DNA of 64,000 nt from Streptomyces sp. ISL-94 (GTDB taxonomy: Bacteria > Actinomycetota > Actinomycetes > Streptomycetales > Streptomycetaceae), in assembly GCF_018614075.1 (NCBI RefSeq), contig NZ_JAGGOZ010000021.1, positions 47,349 through 111,348 of the forward strand. The letters run 5' to 3'. How positions within the stretch are numbered: position 1 is the first letter of the stretch; each line of letters opens with the position of its first letter. The notes below the pieces were generated by a model, which was given only the letters and a program-made list of their open reading frames with translations, was not told the origin of the DNA and ran no database searches. The translations under genes were made by a program, and so were the position numbers. This document shows, piece by piece, positions 27,020 to 39,742 of this stretch.

Positions 27020-27201
27020 TCCACGTCGGCGCCGAGCGCGGCGGACACTCCGCGGAAGAGGGCCTGCCCTGCCCTGTCCTGGGCCAGTAGGGCCGCTCCC
27101 GTTCGGGCACGCGCCCCGACAGCCAGCACGGACGTCGGCTGAGCCACGGGCGCTGACAGAACCCTGCGCCTCACTGACATTTACTCTGCGCCCTACAGAT
27201 G

Positions 27202-27269
27202 CTGCCGTTGGCTCGGGTCGCCGACTTTTGTCCGCGGACAAAAGTCGGCGACCCGAGCCAACGGCAGCT
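27202..27269. repeat. Palindromic site 1 (68 bp perfect), candidate parS
   Basis: Centred at 27235/27236. Half-site CCGACTTTTGTCCG is followed by its exact complement (28-bp core). The symmetry extends outward through ...GGCTCGGGTCG to give a perfect 68-bp palindrome. The same core occurs at 32.0, 38.4 and 38.85 kb. Confidence 0.95.
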
Positions 27270-27380
27270 GACGTCCGGACACTCGTATCCCGAGTCCTGC
27301 ACTTGTCACTCGCAGATGCGTGACCTTGTCACCTTCGTAGGCGTGGGGGAGCAGCCCGGGGCGCCCCGGCAACGCTCATG

Positions 27381-27468
27381 GGGGCATCCCCGCGTGGGCG
27401 GGGAGCAGATCGCGCAGACGTGCGCGATGAGTTTGCCCATGGAGTCATCCCCGCATGCGCACAGTGCC
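27381..27468 (-). CRISPR. CRISPR remnant: two degenerate repeats, one spacer
   Basis: 27381-27408 (GGGGCATCCCCGCG ... GGGGAGCAG) and 27441-27468 (GGAGTCATCCCCGC ... ACAGTGCC) match the array repeat in the orientation of array 1. A 32-bp spacer separates them. No leader boxes lie at either end. Confidence 0.8.
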
Positions 27469-27513
27469 TTGCGGCTGAGGGCATCGGCTCAGGAGTACAA
27501 AACCGCGGCGGGG

Positions 27514-30500
27514 TCAGTCGGACCTGGTGCCTCCCACTGCGCGAGCGTGGACCACCCCGATGTCCCGGACGCGGGCGACCGCTTCAGGTTCCACCTGAGC
27601 CAGGACCGGCAGGGCGTGGTACCAGCCCACGGTGTCCAGGCTCCAGTGGAGGAACCCGGTGGCCGCCCGCCTGTCGGCTGGTGCGTGCGAGGTGACGTCC
27701 AGGGCCAGGTTCTGGATGGTGCGGTTGAAGGGATCAGTCTGGGACGGGTCGATCCCGGGGACCGGGCGGACTGGGACCCGGGCGAGGTGCCCCGCCACCG
27801 CGGTGAGCGCGACCGCGCGGGTCCGTGGGTTCGTGGGCCTCTCGGCCACCCGCCTTGCCGCTTCGATGTCGCCCCTCGCCGTGTGGACCACCGCGAGGCC
27901 AGCCGTTGGGAAGTGCTCGGGCCCACGGTTCGCCATGTCGCGGGTCAGCCAGTCCACCTGCCAGCCGGGGTCCTCCCCCGCGCCGATCCGCAGGAGGGCA
28001 TGCACGAGGACGGTGTCGGGCTGCCAGGTTTCCGGACTCTTATCCGCGTAGGCGAGCCCCTCCTCCATCACCTCCTGGATACGTACCTCGTACGAATGTC
28101 CGGCGCCGGACACAGCGGGAAGGAGTTCGGCGAAGCGGGCCAGCAGGGCGGACACCCCTCGAGGCGACTTCCGGCCGGCATACAGATCGTCGATGAGAGG
28201 GAGCAGCAGCTCGCCCGACATCTGCGGGTCGCACTTCGCGCGTTCTGCCGCCACGGCGATGCGAGCCAGCCGGTCTGCTCTCCTCCACGCTGCCCTTTTG
28301 CTGCGGTCCGCGGGCATCGCGTGCTTGCGAATGAGGTACAGCGCAGCCGCGCCTTCCCCCTCCCCCGCGCACGCCAGCGCCTGCGCGGCATGCGCCCACG
28401 CGCCGTCGTGTTGGCCCGGGCTTCCGTCGGGAGCAGACCGGGCGACGGCTTGGGCAGCCCAGTACGCGTGCCTGCGCGCATCGCGGGCCAGACCGAGGTC
28501 TGCGTAAGCCAGGGCTACAGAGGCGTGCGCTCGCGCCCGGTCGGCCGCGTCCTGCCACAGGTCGATCAGTTCCTCGACGTCTTCTGCTGCATTGATACGT
28601 ACGAGTGCTCCGGCCAGGCCGGGGAGCCACAAGGGGGCGCGGCCCGTACCCACACCGGCCATCGGCAGGAGAGCCAAGGCCTCGTCCAGGCAGCCTTTCG
28701 CTTCGTCGTCCCTGCCGAGGCCCGCCAGTTGGAAGGCTTCGCCGGCCAGCCTCTCGGCGTCGTCGTCTTCTTCGTCCTCGTCCAGCAGTTCGGAGCTGTC
28801 TACCGGTTCTCCCGGAAGTGCCTGTTCCACCCGGTCCAGGAGACGGCGGACCTGTTCCGGTGGCGTCCCGGTGTCGGTAAGTGCCTGCGAGAACCGGGCG
28901 AGGGTGTGGCGGAAGCCGAACTCCACGTGGAAGGCGTCTGCTGCCGACATCGGCGTGGTGCTGCCCAGGAGCACCGACTCGACGTGCCGACAGGCCATGC
29001 CCACGAGGTGCGCGGCGTCGCCCGGCCGGCCCTGGGCCAACGCCGAGGCTGCGGCGGCCAGAACAGAGACATGCTGCAAGGTGGGCGCCGCCTCCCACAC
29101 ACCACGGACGTGGTCCAGGACCTGGGAGTGGATCCGGTCCAGCCGGTCGGGGGCCACGCCCGCGACGGTTTCCCAGATCTGGAGGGCAATGGCACTGCCG
29201 TCCCCCCGCTCCTCGGCCAGGTCTGCGGCCTCTTCCTCCAGATCGTCCAGCAGTTCGGCCGCGGACTCCGGACGGTGCGGTGCCAGCAGCTGGGCTGCCT
29301 CCGCCCATGCTTCGTACCGCGCCGTACTCGACCCACGGGTCGAGCGGAGCAGTTCCAGGCCGGCCTGCACCTGCCCCGTTGCCAGCAGGGCGAGTGCGGC
29401 CTGCCCCGCAGCCGCCTCCGTCTCGTCGGTGGCGTACCCGAGGCGTCCTGCCTCGCGAAGGGCAGTTCGCGCCCACTCCCCCGCCTCCCGCGCTGTTTCC
29501 CCGGCCTGTTCGTGTGCGGAGTCCCCCAGGACGCGGGCCACATCGGCCAGGCTCACTGCCCTTGCCGCGGCCTGCGGAGCCGCACTCGCCAGTGCCCTGG
29601 CCCGCCTGACATCACCACTCCGGGCCACCGTCCGCGCGACCGAGCGCGGCAGGGACCGCGCGTGCAGGAGCAGCGACTCCCGCGAGACAGCCGCCCCTGC
29701 CGGGATGACCAGTCCCGGCGGTGTGCGGCCGGCATCGGGCGAAGCGACCAGCGCGAGGTCGGAGAGAGCGACGTCCGGTCCGGAGCGTTGGACGAGACGG
29801 AGCTGGCGCCGCGGGTCGAGGACCAGGTCCGCCAACCGATCGGCGTTGCCGCTGCGCTGCGTCAGCCGGGTGTAGCCGGTGAGCAGGTAGTTCGGCGTGT
29901 CCTCGGGCCAGCCCTCGTCGCGGTAGCCGTCCGCCCAGGCGTGCAGGCTCTGTTCGTACGTATCGAGTGCGGCTTTGCCAAGGGCTTCGTCCGCAGCCAG
30001 ATTCAGTTCCTCGTGGGCAAGGACGAACGTCTGCCGACCGGCTGCGGCATCGGCATCAGCTGCTGCTCGCGCGCCCAGCGCGAGGCGGTCGATCTCAGTG
30101 GGCGCCATGCTGCGGCCGACGACGCTACGGAGGCTCTTCTGCACCTCGTACGGCGTGACGCCGACGAGTTCGGCCATGTCCGCACCGGTGAGAGCGCCCT
30201 GGGCGGCGACGAGCAGGCCGAGAAGCCGCCTGCCGACGAGCGGGTCGTCCAGCAGGGCCGCGAGTTCCCGCAGGGCCGTGTCCCGGATGACACGGGCGGC
30301 AGGCGAGTCGATCAGCCGGCGGACGATGCCGGGATCTCGGAGCGGATGGCCGTCGGCTACGTCCGGCGGGACCTGCGGGTGGGGACGTCCGGACACGATG
30401 ACGCGCATGCCGTGCGGGGGCTCCTTGGGCAGGAGCGCGGCGATGCTCCAATGAGCCGGGGCGGCGTCCGCGTCCTCGTCGAGGCCGTCGACGATCAGCA

Positions 30501-31293
30501 CCAGCCGCCTGCCGAGTGACGCACTGGCCCGCGCGGCGGCTTCGTACAGCTTGGGCAGGCGATCCGGCCGCCCGCGTTCGGCAGCCGGGATCTTCCGGCG
30601 GGCCACTGAGGCGAGCTGGTCGCTGACCGCCAGGACGAAGTCCTCGCATCGGTTGGTACCCAGGCGCCCGGCGATGAAGTGGTGTACGACGTCGACCCCG
30701 GCCGGAAGGCGGCGGTCCGCGAACCAGGCGAACAGACCGGTCTTGCCGGCCCAGGCGCCTGCCTGCCACCACACGTACGACGGGCTACCGTCCGGGGCCG
30801 CGACGAAGGCCGCCAGCTCGGCCAGCTCCTCGTCCCGGCCGACGAACTCGTGCGGGAGGACGTTCTGGAGGGCATGGGACGGCACTCCGAACAGGCGGCC
30901 GGGCGAGGCGGCATGGATCCGGCGGCCGCGGCCTCCCTGTCCGCTCTTCCTGACGGCCTGGGCCGCGATGAGCCGGGCCCGCCAGGTTTCCGTGCCCGTC
31001 CGCCGGTGGTCTGGAGACCCCTGGGCTGCCCGGGCTTCCAGGAAGGGGATCAACACCTTCAGGACGTAGCGGACGTGCTGTGGCTTCATGGGCACCGATC
31101 CGCCCGCACCCCATTCGCTGAGGCTGGAGGTGCTCACCTTGAACCCGTGCGGCGCGCCAAGGCCGATGAGATCGTTAAGAGTGAACGCCTCGCCCCAGCC
31201 CGCGGCTGCGCCGAGTGCTCGCAGGTCCTCCGAGAAGCCCGATCCCCGAGCACCGCTCTCCCCACCGTCTGAGGAAGACTTCTCCGGACTCAT
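27514..31293 (-). CDS. STAND-class NTPase with HTH-like head and long helical-repeat tail
   Basis: 1259 residues from ATG 31293 (AAGGGG upstream; an ATG one codon earlier is possible). Residues ~38-95 form an HTH-like head (FTLNDLIGLGAPHGFKVSTS; LSEWGAGGSVPMK). The NACHT/NB-ARC-type core shows EFVGRDEELAEL (~150), P-loop AGAWAGKTGL (~178-187) and Walker B LVLIVDGLDEDAD (~270), then a winged-helix-like part. The remaining ~800 residues are TPR-like alpha helices interrupted by an acidic run (LLDEDEEDDDAERL). Family logic: a repeat-domain sensor and NTP-driven oligomerising switch, as in bacterial defence and signalling. No nuclease, protease or TIR effector domain is visible. It lies immediately beyond the Cas3-less Cascade operon on the same strand. 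Confidence 0.88.
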   Translation of the reverse strand: MSPEKSSSDGGESGARGSGFSEDLRALGAAAGWGEAFTLNDLIGLGAPHGFKVSTSSLSEWGAGGSVPMKPQHVRYVLKVLIPFLEARAAQGSPDHRRTGTETWRARLIAAQAVRKSGQGGRGRRIHAASPGRLFGVPSHALQNVLPHEFVGRDEELAELAAFVAAPDGSPSYVWWQAGAWAGKTGLFAWFADRRLPAGVDVVHHFIAGRLGTNRCEDFVLAVSDQLASVARRKIPAAERGRPDRLPKLYEAAARASASLGRRLVLIVDGLDEDADAAPAHWSIAALLPKEPPHGMRVIVSGRPHPQVPPDVADGHPLRDPGIVRRLIDSPAARVIRDTALRELAALLDDPLVGRRLLGLLVAAQGALTGADMAELVGVTPYEVQKSLRSVVGRSMAPTEIDRLALGARAAADADAAAGRQTFVLAHEELNLAADEALGKAALDTYEQSLHAWADGYRDEGWPEDTPNYLLTGYTRLTQRSGNADRLADLVLDPRRQLRLVQRSGPDVALSDLALVASPDAGRTPPGLVIPAGAAVSRESLLLHARSLPRSVARTVARSGDVRRARALASAAPQAAARAVSLADVARVLGDSAHEQAGETAREAGEWARTALREAGRLGYATDETEAAAGQAALALLATGQVQAGLELLRSTRGSSTARYEAWAEAAQLLAPHRPESAAELLDDLEEEAADLAEERGDGSAIALQIWETVAGVAPDRLDRIHSQVLDHVRGVWEAAPTLQHVSVLAAAASALAQGRPGDAAHLVGMACRHVESVLLGSTTPMSAADAFHVEFGFRHTLARFSQALTDTGTPPEQVRRLLDRVEQALPGEPVDSSELLDEDEEDDDAERLAGEAFQLAGLGRDDEAKGCLDEALALLPMAGVGTGRAPLWLPGLAGALVRINAAEDVEELIDLWQDAADRARAHASVALAYADLGLARDARRHAYWAAQAVARSAPDGSPGQHDGAWAHAAQALACAGEGEGAAALYLIRKHAMPADRSKRAAWRRADRLARIAVAAERAKCDPQMSGELLLPLIDDLYAGRKSPRGVSALLARFAELLPAVSGAGHSYEVRIQEVMEEGLAYADKSPETWQPDTVLVHALLRIGAGEDPGWQVDWLTRDMANRGPEHFPTAGLAVVHTARGDIEAARRVAERPTNPRTRAVALTAVAGHLARVPVRPVPGIDPSQTDPFNRTIQNLALDVTSHAPADRRAATGFLHWSLDTVGWYHALPVLAQVEPEAVARVRDIGVVHARAVGGTRSD

Positions 31294-31432
31294 CATTTTC
31301 CCCTTCTCGACCTGCACAAATACCTGCCCGCCGGTTCTCCCAACATCGCCGGACGGTCTTCGGCGAGCGGATACCTGTGGGACCGCGCTCGGCGGAGAAG
31401 ACCACCGGGCGACCATCCCGAGGGGGATCCCC

Positions 31433-31624
31433 ATGTCCGTTCTGTTGTCCGTCCTGCAGTCCGTGTTCCAGGAGGCGGCCACCCTCACGGCCGCGACCGG
31501 CCTCGCCTACACCGGTGCCGTCGTGACGGTGGCCGCGTCGTCCGTACTCTCCCGCAACCCGCAGCGCCGCCGCGACGCCCGGGCAACACTGACGATCCTG
31601 ATGCGGCGCAACGAAAAGCGCTGA
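31433..31624 (+). CDS. Small putative membrane protein, 63 aa
   Basis: ATG 31433 after GAGGGGGA. Sequence begins MSVLLSVLQSVFQEAATLTA, then a hydrophobic stretch (ATGLAYTGAVVTVAASSVL) and a strongly basic tail ending RRNEKR. It is divergent from the STAND gene and sits between it and the CRISPR remnant next to cas6e. Size, single hydrophobic helix and basic tail are compatible with a membrane-acting small protein, but no family is recognised. Confidence 0.5.
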   Translation: MSVLLSVLQSVFQEAATLTAATGLAYTGAVVTVAASSVLSRNPQRRRDARATLTILMRRNEKR

Positions 31625-31807
31625 CACCTGAGTTCGCTGCGTCGACCGCTCCTGCCGGCCTCAGGCAGGAGCCTTCGATGCGGCGAGGTGTCCGAGACAC
31701 GGGTCGATTGGCACACTCACGCCGGTGGGTAGCCCCGGTCGCATACCGGCTGGGATGCCTGCGTTCTGGCGGCGCCTCTCCGCACGGCGCTAGTCTCGGC
31801 CCCCTGC
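31625..31807. other. Short gene-free stretch
   Basis: No gene or clear signal seen between the small membrane gene and the degenerate CRISPR repeats. Confidence 0.3.
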
Positions 31808-31992
31808 GGTACTCCCCCGCTGTCGCGGGGATGACCCCCGTTAAGAGCAGAGCCGACGCGAACCCCGCGTGTGCGGGGATGCAACCGGCCCATCCGAGCC
31901 AGCAGACGGGCTGCCGTACAGGCTCGGGGAGCAACCGAAGTCGGCAAGGCACCATGGCACCCCCACCGGTTCATCCCGCTGGAGCGGAAGCA
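31808..31992 (+). CRISPR. Highly degenerate CRISPR remnants beside the cas operon
   Basis: 31808-31838 (ACTCCCCCGC ... GCGGGGATGACCCC) and about 31859-31887 (AACCCCGCGTGTGCGGGGAT) are mutated repeats in plus orientation. GGTTCATCCCGCTGGAGCGG at about 31969-31988 looks like a mutated repeat in the opposite orientation. Spacing is irregular and no leader boxes are present. This is the decayed array originally expected next to cas6e. Confidence 0.65.
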
Positions 31993-32021
31993 AAAGGCGC
32001 GGGCGCGCCCGAGTGTCTCGA

Positions 32022-32059
32022 GGGGCCCGACTTTTGTCCGCGGACAAAAGTCGGGCCCC
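32022..32059. repeat. Palindromic site 2 (38 bp perfect), candidate parS
   Basis: Same 28-bp core (half-site CCGACTTTTGTCCG), extended by GGGGC on each side to a 38-bp perfect palindrome, centred at 32040/32041. It lies 15 bp beyond the stop of cas6e, where it could also act as a hairpin terminator of the cas operon. Confidence 0.95.
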
Positions 32060-32073
32060 GGAGGGCGCGTCCC

Positions 32074-35606
<3,533 letters not shown>

Positions 35607-35610
<4 letters not shown>

Positions 35611-37154
35611 GCCCTCTCCCTCTCCCCTCGGAGTTCGGCCGGGGCCTTCGGCAGCGCCAGCTCGTCGTCGAACCGCTTCAGAGCGGCGGCCTGCGCCTTG
35701 GTCCCCTGTGAGTTCCTCGGCAGCGAGTCCAGGCACTCGGTGAGGAACCTGCGGGCGGCCGTGGACACCGTGGCCGCGTAGTCGAGCAGGCACTCATGGA
35801 CGGGCTCGCCGAGGGTGATCTCGTCCATCAGGAGGTCGAACGGCTCGCGCGTCGCAGCCCAGTGCCGGCCTCGCACGTCGAACCGTGCGATCTGGCCGGC
35901 CTTGTCGGCCGGCTTGGGGTTCGGGTACGCGACGGTCCAGGCCGCGTACGCCGCCTTGCTCAGGGCCGCGGCCACGTACTCGGCGATCTCCGAACCGTGG
36001 CGGGAGCCGAGGTAGAGCCTGACCTCCAGGCCCGGGGCGAACGGGAAGGTGCCGTCGACCCACGTGATGGCCGTGGTCTGCTTGGCCACGAGCCCGACCG
36101 TCCACAAATCGACGCGTCGCGCGGGCTGCTGGCCGGGCTCGGGCGCGACGTCCTCTGGGGGGAAGAGCGCCAGCCTCCGGTACAGGCTTCCGCCGTCGTT
36201 CGCGTCGGCAGAGGCACGAGCGTCGGCCACCGCGGCGTAGAGGGAGTGGGCGTCGCGCCAGACGGCGCGGGTCGCCGATGCCCACAGCGGTTTGGTGGTG
36301 CCGTCCGGCTTCGTGGCGTAGACGGCGTCCTGGAGGTGCTCGTCCTTCAGCGAGAGCAGTTCTCCCGCGCCGAGCAGCACCCGGTCCACGGCATCCCCCT
36401 CGGGTGTCGGGCGGAGCAGGACCGACCGGCCGAGGTAGCTGTGCAGGTCCGCCGGGCCACTGACCGGCCGGCCGTTGGGCTTGGCCTTGAAGCCCCGGCG
36501 GTCCTTGCCCGGGGTCCACGAGAGGTTGAGCTCCCCGGGCGGCCCGGAGACGGGGGCCAGGTTCAGGCGGAGGGTCTCGCCGAGGGTGGAGCCCAGCGCG
36601 ATGACGCGGATCCGGGTGCCGAGGCGGGTGGCGGCAAGGTTGGTGATGGTGGGGCCGAGCGTTTCCTTGCCGGAGATCCGAGCCCGGCCGGCCGGCCCGT
36701 ACACGTGCTGCGTGAGCATGGCCCGGAAAGCCTGGGCGGCGGGTAACGGGCGGGGATGCTCCAGGTGGTGGTGGTCGAAGAACTGGTTGTAGTCGCCGAC
36801 CCGCTCGATCACCAGCTGCGCCGGACCGGCGCCGTGCTGGTCGATGAAGGGAGCGAGGAGGGAGTTCTGTCCGAGCGGCTCGGTGGGGTGGAACAGGTCC
36901 CAGACCTCGTCCTCGGGGCGCTTGGCGAGCCACTCGGCGGCGGGCCGGAGCGCGTCTTTCTCGTCCACCCAGGCAGGCCATTCGGCGGCGGACGCCGGAT
37001 AGGTGCCCGAGGCGTAGCAGATGGCCAGCAGGAACTCGATGAGCGCCACCTTCTCCCCCGGCGTCGAGGCCTCGACGGTCCGTATCTCGTCGGCGTCGTG
37101 GAGCAGGTCGACGAGGTTCCGCTCGACCAGTCGGCCGTCGAGGGCCAATGCCAT
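35607..37154 (-). CDS. cas8e: Cas8e/Cse1 (CasA) large Cascade subunit
   Basis: 515 residues from ATG 37154. MALALDGRLVERNLVDLLHD and STPGEKVALIEFLLAICYAS form the Cse1 N-terminus. WDLFHPTEPLGQN (near 100), GDYNQFFDHHHLEHP (near 145) and LNLSWTPGKDRRG (near 230) cover the central domain, followed by the four-helix C-terminal bundle. It recognises the PAM and, in canonical systems, recruits Cas3. First gene of the operon. No cas3 is found upstream (the next gene is an unrelated regulator) or elsewhere in the window. Confidence 0.97.
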
Positions 37155-37396
37155 AACGCATGGCTCCTGCCGGGGATCCCATCGGGGGCGTATCGCCCCG
37201 CCGCGCAGCGTGCGTGATTCAGCCAAGTTGCATCGTTAGCCCTCTGCTCATAACGGTTGCTTGCTGGAATGAGGCAGGACGCTAACAGGCGAACGAGGGC
37301 GATATGACGGGTTTAGGAAAATCCAACTCCTGAGCAGCGAGGACTGGTTGGGCGTCAGGCGCAGTTCGACTCGGCTGCGTTGCTGCCCTCCGTCCT
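37155..37396 (-). promoter_or_regulatory. Upstream region of the Cascade operon
   Basis: About 240 bp without a gene, AT-richer than the flanks (for example 37230-37320). Canonical type I-E loci carry cas3 at this position; here there is only an intergenic region that should contain the cas promoter. No clear operator was recognised. Confidence 0.4.
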
Positions 37397-37798
37397 TCAG
37401 AGAGATGCCCCGCGTCCGCCCTCCCTCAGCAGCTCGCCTGTGCGGTAGAGCTCGATGAGGAGCGGGCGCAGGGACCGGCCGGCTTCGGTGAGCGCGTAGC
37501 GCGTGCGCACCGGGAATCCGGGGAGGCGCTCCTGGGTGACCAGGCCGCGTTCCCTGAGGATGTGCAACCGGTCCGTCAGCACCTTGGCGCTGATGTCTGG
37601 CAGTCTCTCCCGCAGAGCCCCGAAAGAGTGCTCGGTATGCATCAGCTCGCGCAGCACGAGCGTGGTCCAGCGGCCCGATATGGCCGCCAAGGCGGTCTCC
37701 ACGGGGCAGTCGGCGTCCGGGCGTACCGTGCGGCCCGGTGGGGATGGCACCAAGTCGGCGTCCCAGCCCCGGCTGTCGGTTTCCGTTTGGTGACCCAC
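37397..37798 (-). CDS. HxlR-family transcriptional regulator
   Basis: 133 residues from GTG 37798 (an ATG at 37855 would overlap the divergent gene). A conserved Cys in DADCPVETALAAISGRW precedes the winged-helix core: TTLVLRELMHTEHSFGALRE, LPDISAKVLTDRLHILRERG, TRYALTEAGRSLRPLL. This is the standard HxlR layout. Such regulators usually control the adjacent divergent gene, here the SnoaL-like gene. No evidence links it to the cas operon, although it lies just upstream of it. Confidence 0.9.
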   Translation of the reverse strand: MGHQTETDSRGWDADLVPSPPGRTVRPDADCPVETALAAISGRWTTLVLRELMHTEHSFGALRERLPDISAKVLTDRLHILRERGLVTQERLPGFPVRTRYALTEAGRSLRPLLIELYRTGELLREGGRGASL

Positions 37799-37822
37799 GT
37801 CGGCACTGGCTTGACTTCCGTT

Positions 37823-38260
37823 GTGGACATCAACACGAACTTTGCGCACGACCATGCCTTTAGTCTCACTCTGACATCCGACGCGGTGCAACATCCCTCG
37901 GTCTTCGAGGCCGCGTTCAACTCCGGCAGCGCGCAAGCGCTCGCCGCCGTCTACGAACCCGACGCCGTGTTCGTCCCCCGCGTCGGCGAGTCGGTCACCG
38001 GGGCGGAGCTCCGCGCCGCGAACGCCGAGTTCCAGTCGCTGGGATTGCCGATGAGCGTCCGTCCTCGGCACACCTACATCGCCGACGACATCGCGCTGCT
38101 CATCGTCGATTGGGTCATCGAGGGCGAGGGACCGGACAGAGAGCACGTCCACATCGAAGGCACCGCTACGGATGTGGCCCGGCGCGGTCCGGACGGCCTG
38201 TGGCGGTACGTGATCGACAACCCGTTCGGTACTACGGAAAGGACCTCTTCGAGCGCATGA
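37823..38260 (+). CDS. SnoaL/NTF2-like fold protein
   Basis: About 145 residues from GTG 37823 (a GTG at 37884 is an alternative giving a start closer to the domain). FEAAFNSGSAQALAAVYEPD, then AVFVPRVGESVTGAELRAAN and DGLWRYVIDNPFG, is the pattern of DUF4440/SnoaL-like small enzymes or binding proteins. Divergent from and close to the HxlR gene, a common pair in Streptomyces. Substrate unknown. Confidence 0.75.
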   Translation: MDINTNFAHDHAFSLTLTSDAVQHPSVFEAAFNSGSAQALAAVYEPDAVFVPRVGESVTGAELRAANAEFQSLGLPMSVRPRHTYIADDIALLIVDWVIEGEGPDREHVHIEGTATDVARRGPDGLWRYVIDNPFGTTERTSSSA

Positions 38261-38369
38261 ACATCAGACTGCCAGGCCTCCATCCGCTGTCGGGAGAGTC
38301 CAAAGCCCGGGCAACCGTGCCCATGAGGTCGTAGCGGACCTTGCTGCGGGTGCCGTTCCCCCGTGCTGT

Positions 38370-38413
38370 CTGGCTGCCCGACTTTTGTCCGCGGACAAAA
38401 GTCGGGCAGCCAG
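38370..38413. repeat. Palindromic site 3 (44 bp perfect), candidate parS
   Basis: The 28-bp core again, extended by CTGGCTGC on the left and its complement on the right. Centre 38391/38392. It is about 130 bp downstream of parB. Confidence 0.95.
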
Positions 38414-38484
38414 CTGGATCCAACTCCCGCCGTCCCACATGCAGCGCAGCCTCAACGGCCGCTTGCTTCGCTGCTGACATGCCG

Positions 38485-38518
38485 CGGGCCCGACCTCAGG
38501 ATGTCGAGGTCGGGCCCG
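38485..38518 (-). terminator. Hairpin terminator after parAB
   Basis: Perfect 13-bp arms (CGGGCCCGACCTC / GAGGTCGGGCCCG) with an 8-base loop, 25 bases past the parB stop on the minus strand. Confidence 0.75.
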
Positions 38519-38542
38519 TAGGAGATCGGTGTACCGGTTCCG

Positions 38543-39742
38543 CTAGTCGTTGTCGATGAGGAGCATCGTCAGTTCCGCGCGCTGCTTGGCCGACATGTTC
38601 TGCTGGATCGCGTCGAAGACGGCCTTCGGGTCGTGCCACGACAGCAGGCCCACGTCCGTGCTCCGGCTGCCCTGAGCCGGGATGACACCATCCGGCTCAC
38701 GGGCGGGGAGCGGTTCGACCTCGGGGGCGGGCGTCACCGTGGAGCGTGCGGGCAGCGGGGGAGTGGGGCTGACCCGGACCGGCTCGCTCGCCGCCAGGGG
38801 AGTCTGCGAAGCCGTCGCCGGAGCGATCTCCGGCTCCCGACTTTTGTCCGCGGACAAAAGTCGGGCCGGCTGCGGATCGGGCTGCGAGGTCTCCGCCGCT
38901 CCCCCAGTCAGGTTCACTTCGACCGCCGCGCGCACCGGCGCGGACTCCTGCGCGTCTCGCAGGATCTCCCGCTGCACCGCCTTGACCTGGGCCTCCTGCG
39001 CCTTGGTCTCCTTCAGGAAGGCCAGGAGTTCGGCCGCGCCCGCACTGGGCCGGTCCTTCGCGGTGCGCGCGAGCAGCCGGCCGTCCCGCTCGGGCAGGTC
39101 CCCCGAGCTGAGCATGGCCTGGATCTCCTCCGGGAGTTCCAGCAGCACCAGCTGGTTGGTGACCCAGGACGGCGACTTGCCCAGCCGCTCCGCAGCCCGG
39201 GACTTGGCGCCGTGCTCCTTGCCCTGCTCGGCGCAGGTGTCGACGAGCTGCTGCACGCCGCGGGCGCGCTCGATGACGTCGAAGTCCTCCCGTTCGAGGT
39301 TCTCGGCCAGGAGGTGGTCGATGAAGTCCGTGCGGGAGGCCGCGAGGTCGTCCCGTACGACGAAGTCCAGCGACTCCAGTCCCACGTGCAGGGCGCTGCG
39401 GAAGCGGCGCTCGCCGTTGATCAGGACGTACGAGGCCGCCCCGATCCGGGAATCGTGATCGGGCCACAGGGACAGGTAGGCGTCGCGGGTGACGACGACA
39501 CAGGCGGAGAGCTGCGCCTGGCGCAGCTCCTCGCCGAAGCGGGTCTTCTCCTCGTCCGTGCCGAAGTTGCGGCGCGGGTTGAGGGGGGTCGGCGACACCT
39601 GGTCGAGGGGGACCCGGATGAGTTCGTACGCCGGCAGGTCGCCCTGCGCTATGGCCTTGGCCCGCCCGCGCTCGCTGCGGCCGCCGGTGCGGCGGGCGTT
39701 GCTGAAGGCGGCGCCGGTACCGAGGAGGTCGCTCTTGCTCAT
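38543..39742 (-). CDS. parB: ParB-family partition protein
   Basis: 399 residues from ATG 39742, overlapping the parA stop as ATGA. The N-terminal ParB/Srx-type domain (YELIRVPLDQVSPTPLNPRR; INGERRFRSALHVGLESLDF; LLAENLEREDFDVIERARG) is followed by the DNA-binding helix-turn-helix (SRAAERLGKSPSWVTNQLVL, near 185-205). A Pro-rich linker precedes a short C-terminal dimerisation segment. It should bind centromere sites and load onto DNA. The linker codons (LLSADKSRE) are contributed by palindromic site 4, which lies inside this gene. Confidence 0.93.
   Translation of the reverse strand: MSKSDLLGTGAAFSNARRTGGRSERGRAKAIAQGDLPAYELIRVPLDQVSPTPLNPRRNFGTDEEKTRFGEELRQAQLSACVVVTRDAYLSLWPDHDSRIGAASYVLINGERRFRSALHVGLESLDFVVRDDLAASRTDFIDHLLAENLEREDFDVIERARGVQQLVDTCAEQGKEHGAKSRAAERLGKSPSWVTNQLVLLELPEEIQAMLSSGDLPERDGRLLARTAKDRPSAGAAELLAFLKETKAQEAQVKAVQREILRDAQESAPVRAAVEVNLTGGAAETSQPDPQPARLLSADKSREPEIAPATASQTPLAASEPVRVSPTPPLPARSTVTPAPEVEPLPAREPDGVIPAQGSRSTDVGLLSWHDPKAVFDAIQQNMSAKQRAELTMLLIDND
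38836..38865. repeat. Palindromic site 4 (30 bp perfect) inside parB
   Basis: The 28-bp core plus one flanking base pair, centred at 38850/38851, within the variable linker of ParB. Read in the parB frame it encodes LLSADKSRE. Confidence 0.95.

Noticed and set aside
27202..27269. Reading palindromic site 1 only as a transcription terminator
   Set aside because: The identical core at three other sites, one inside parB, shows that the sequence itself is conserved, not just the ability to form a hairpin. A terminator role in addition is possible.
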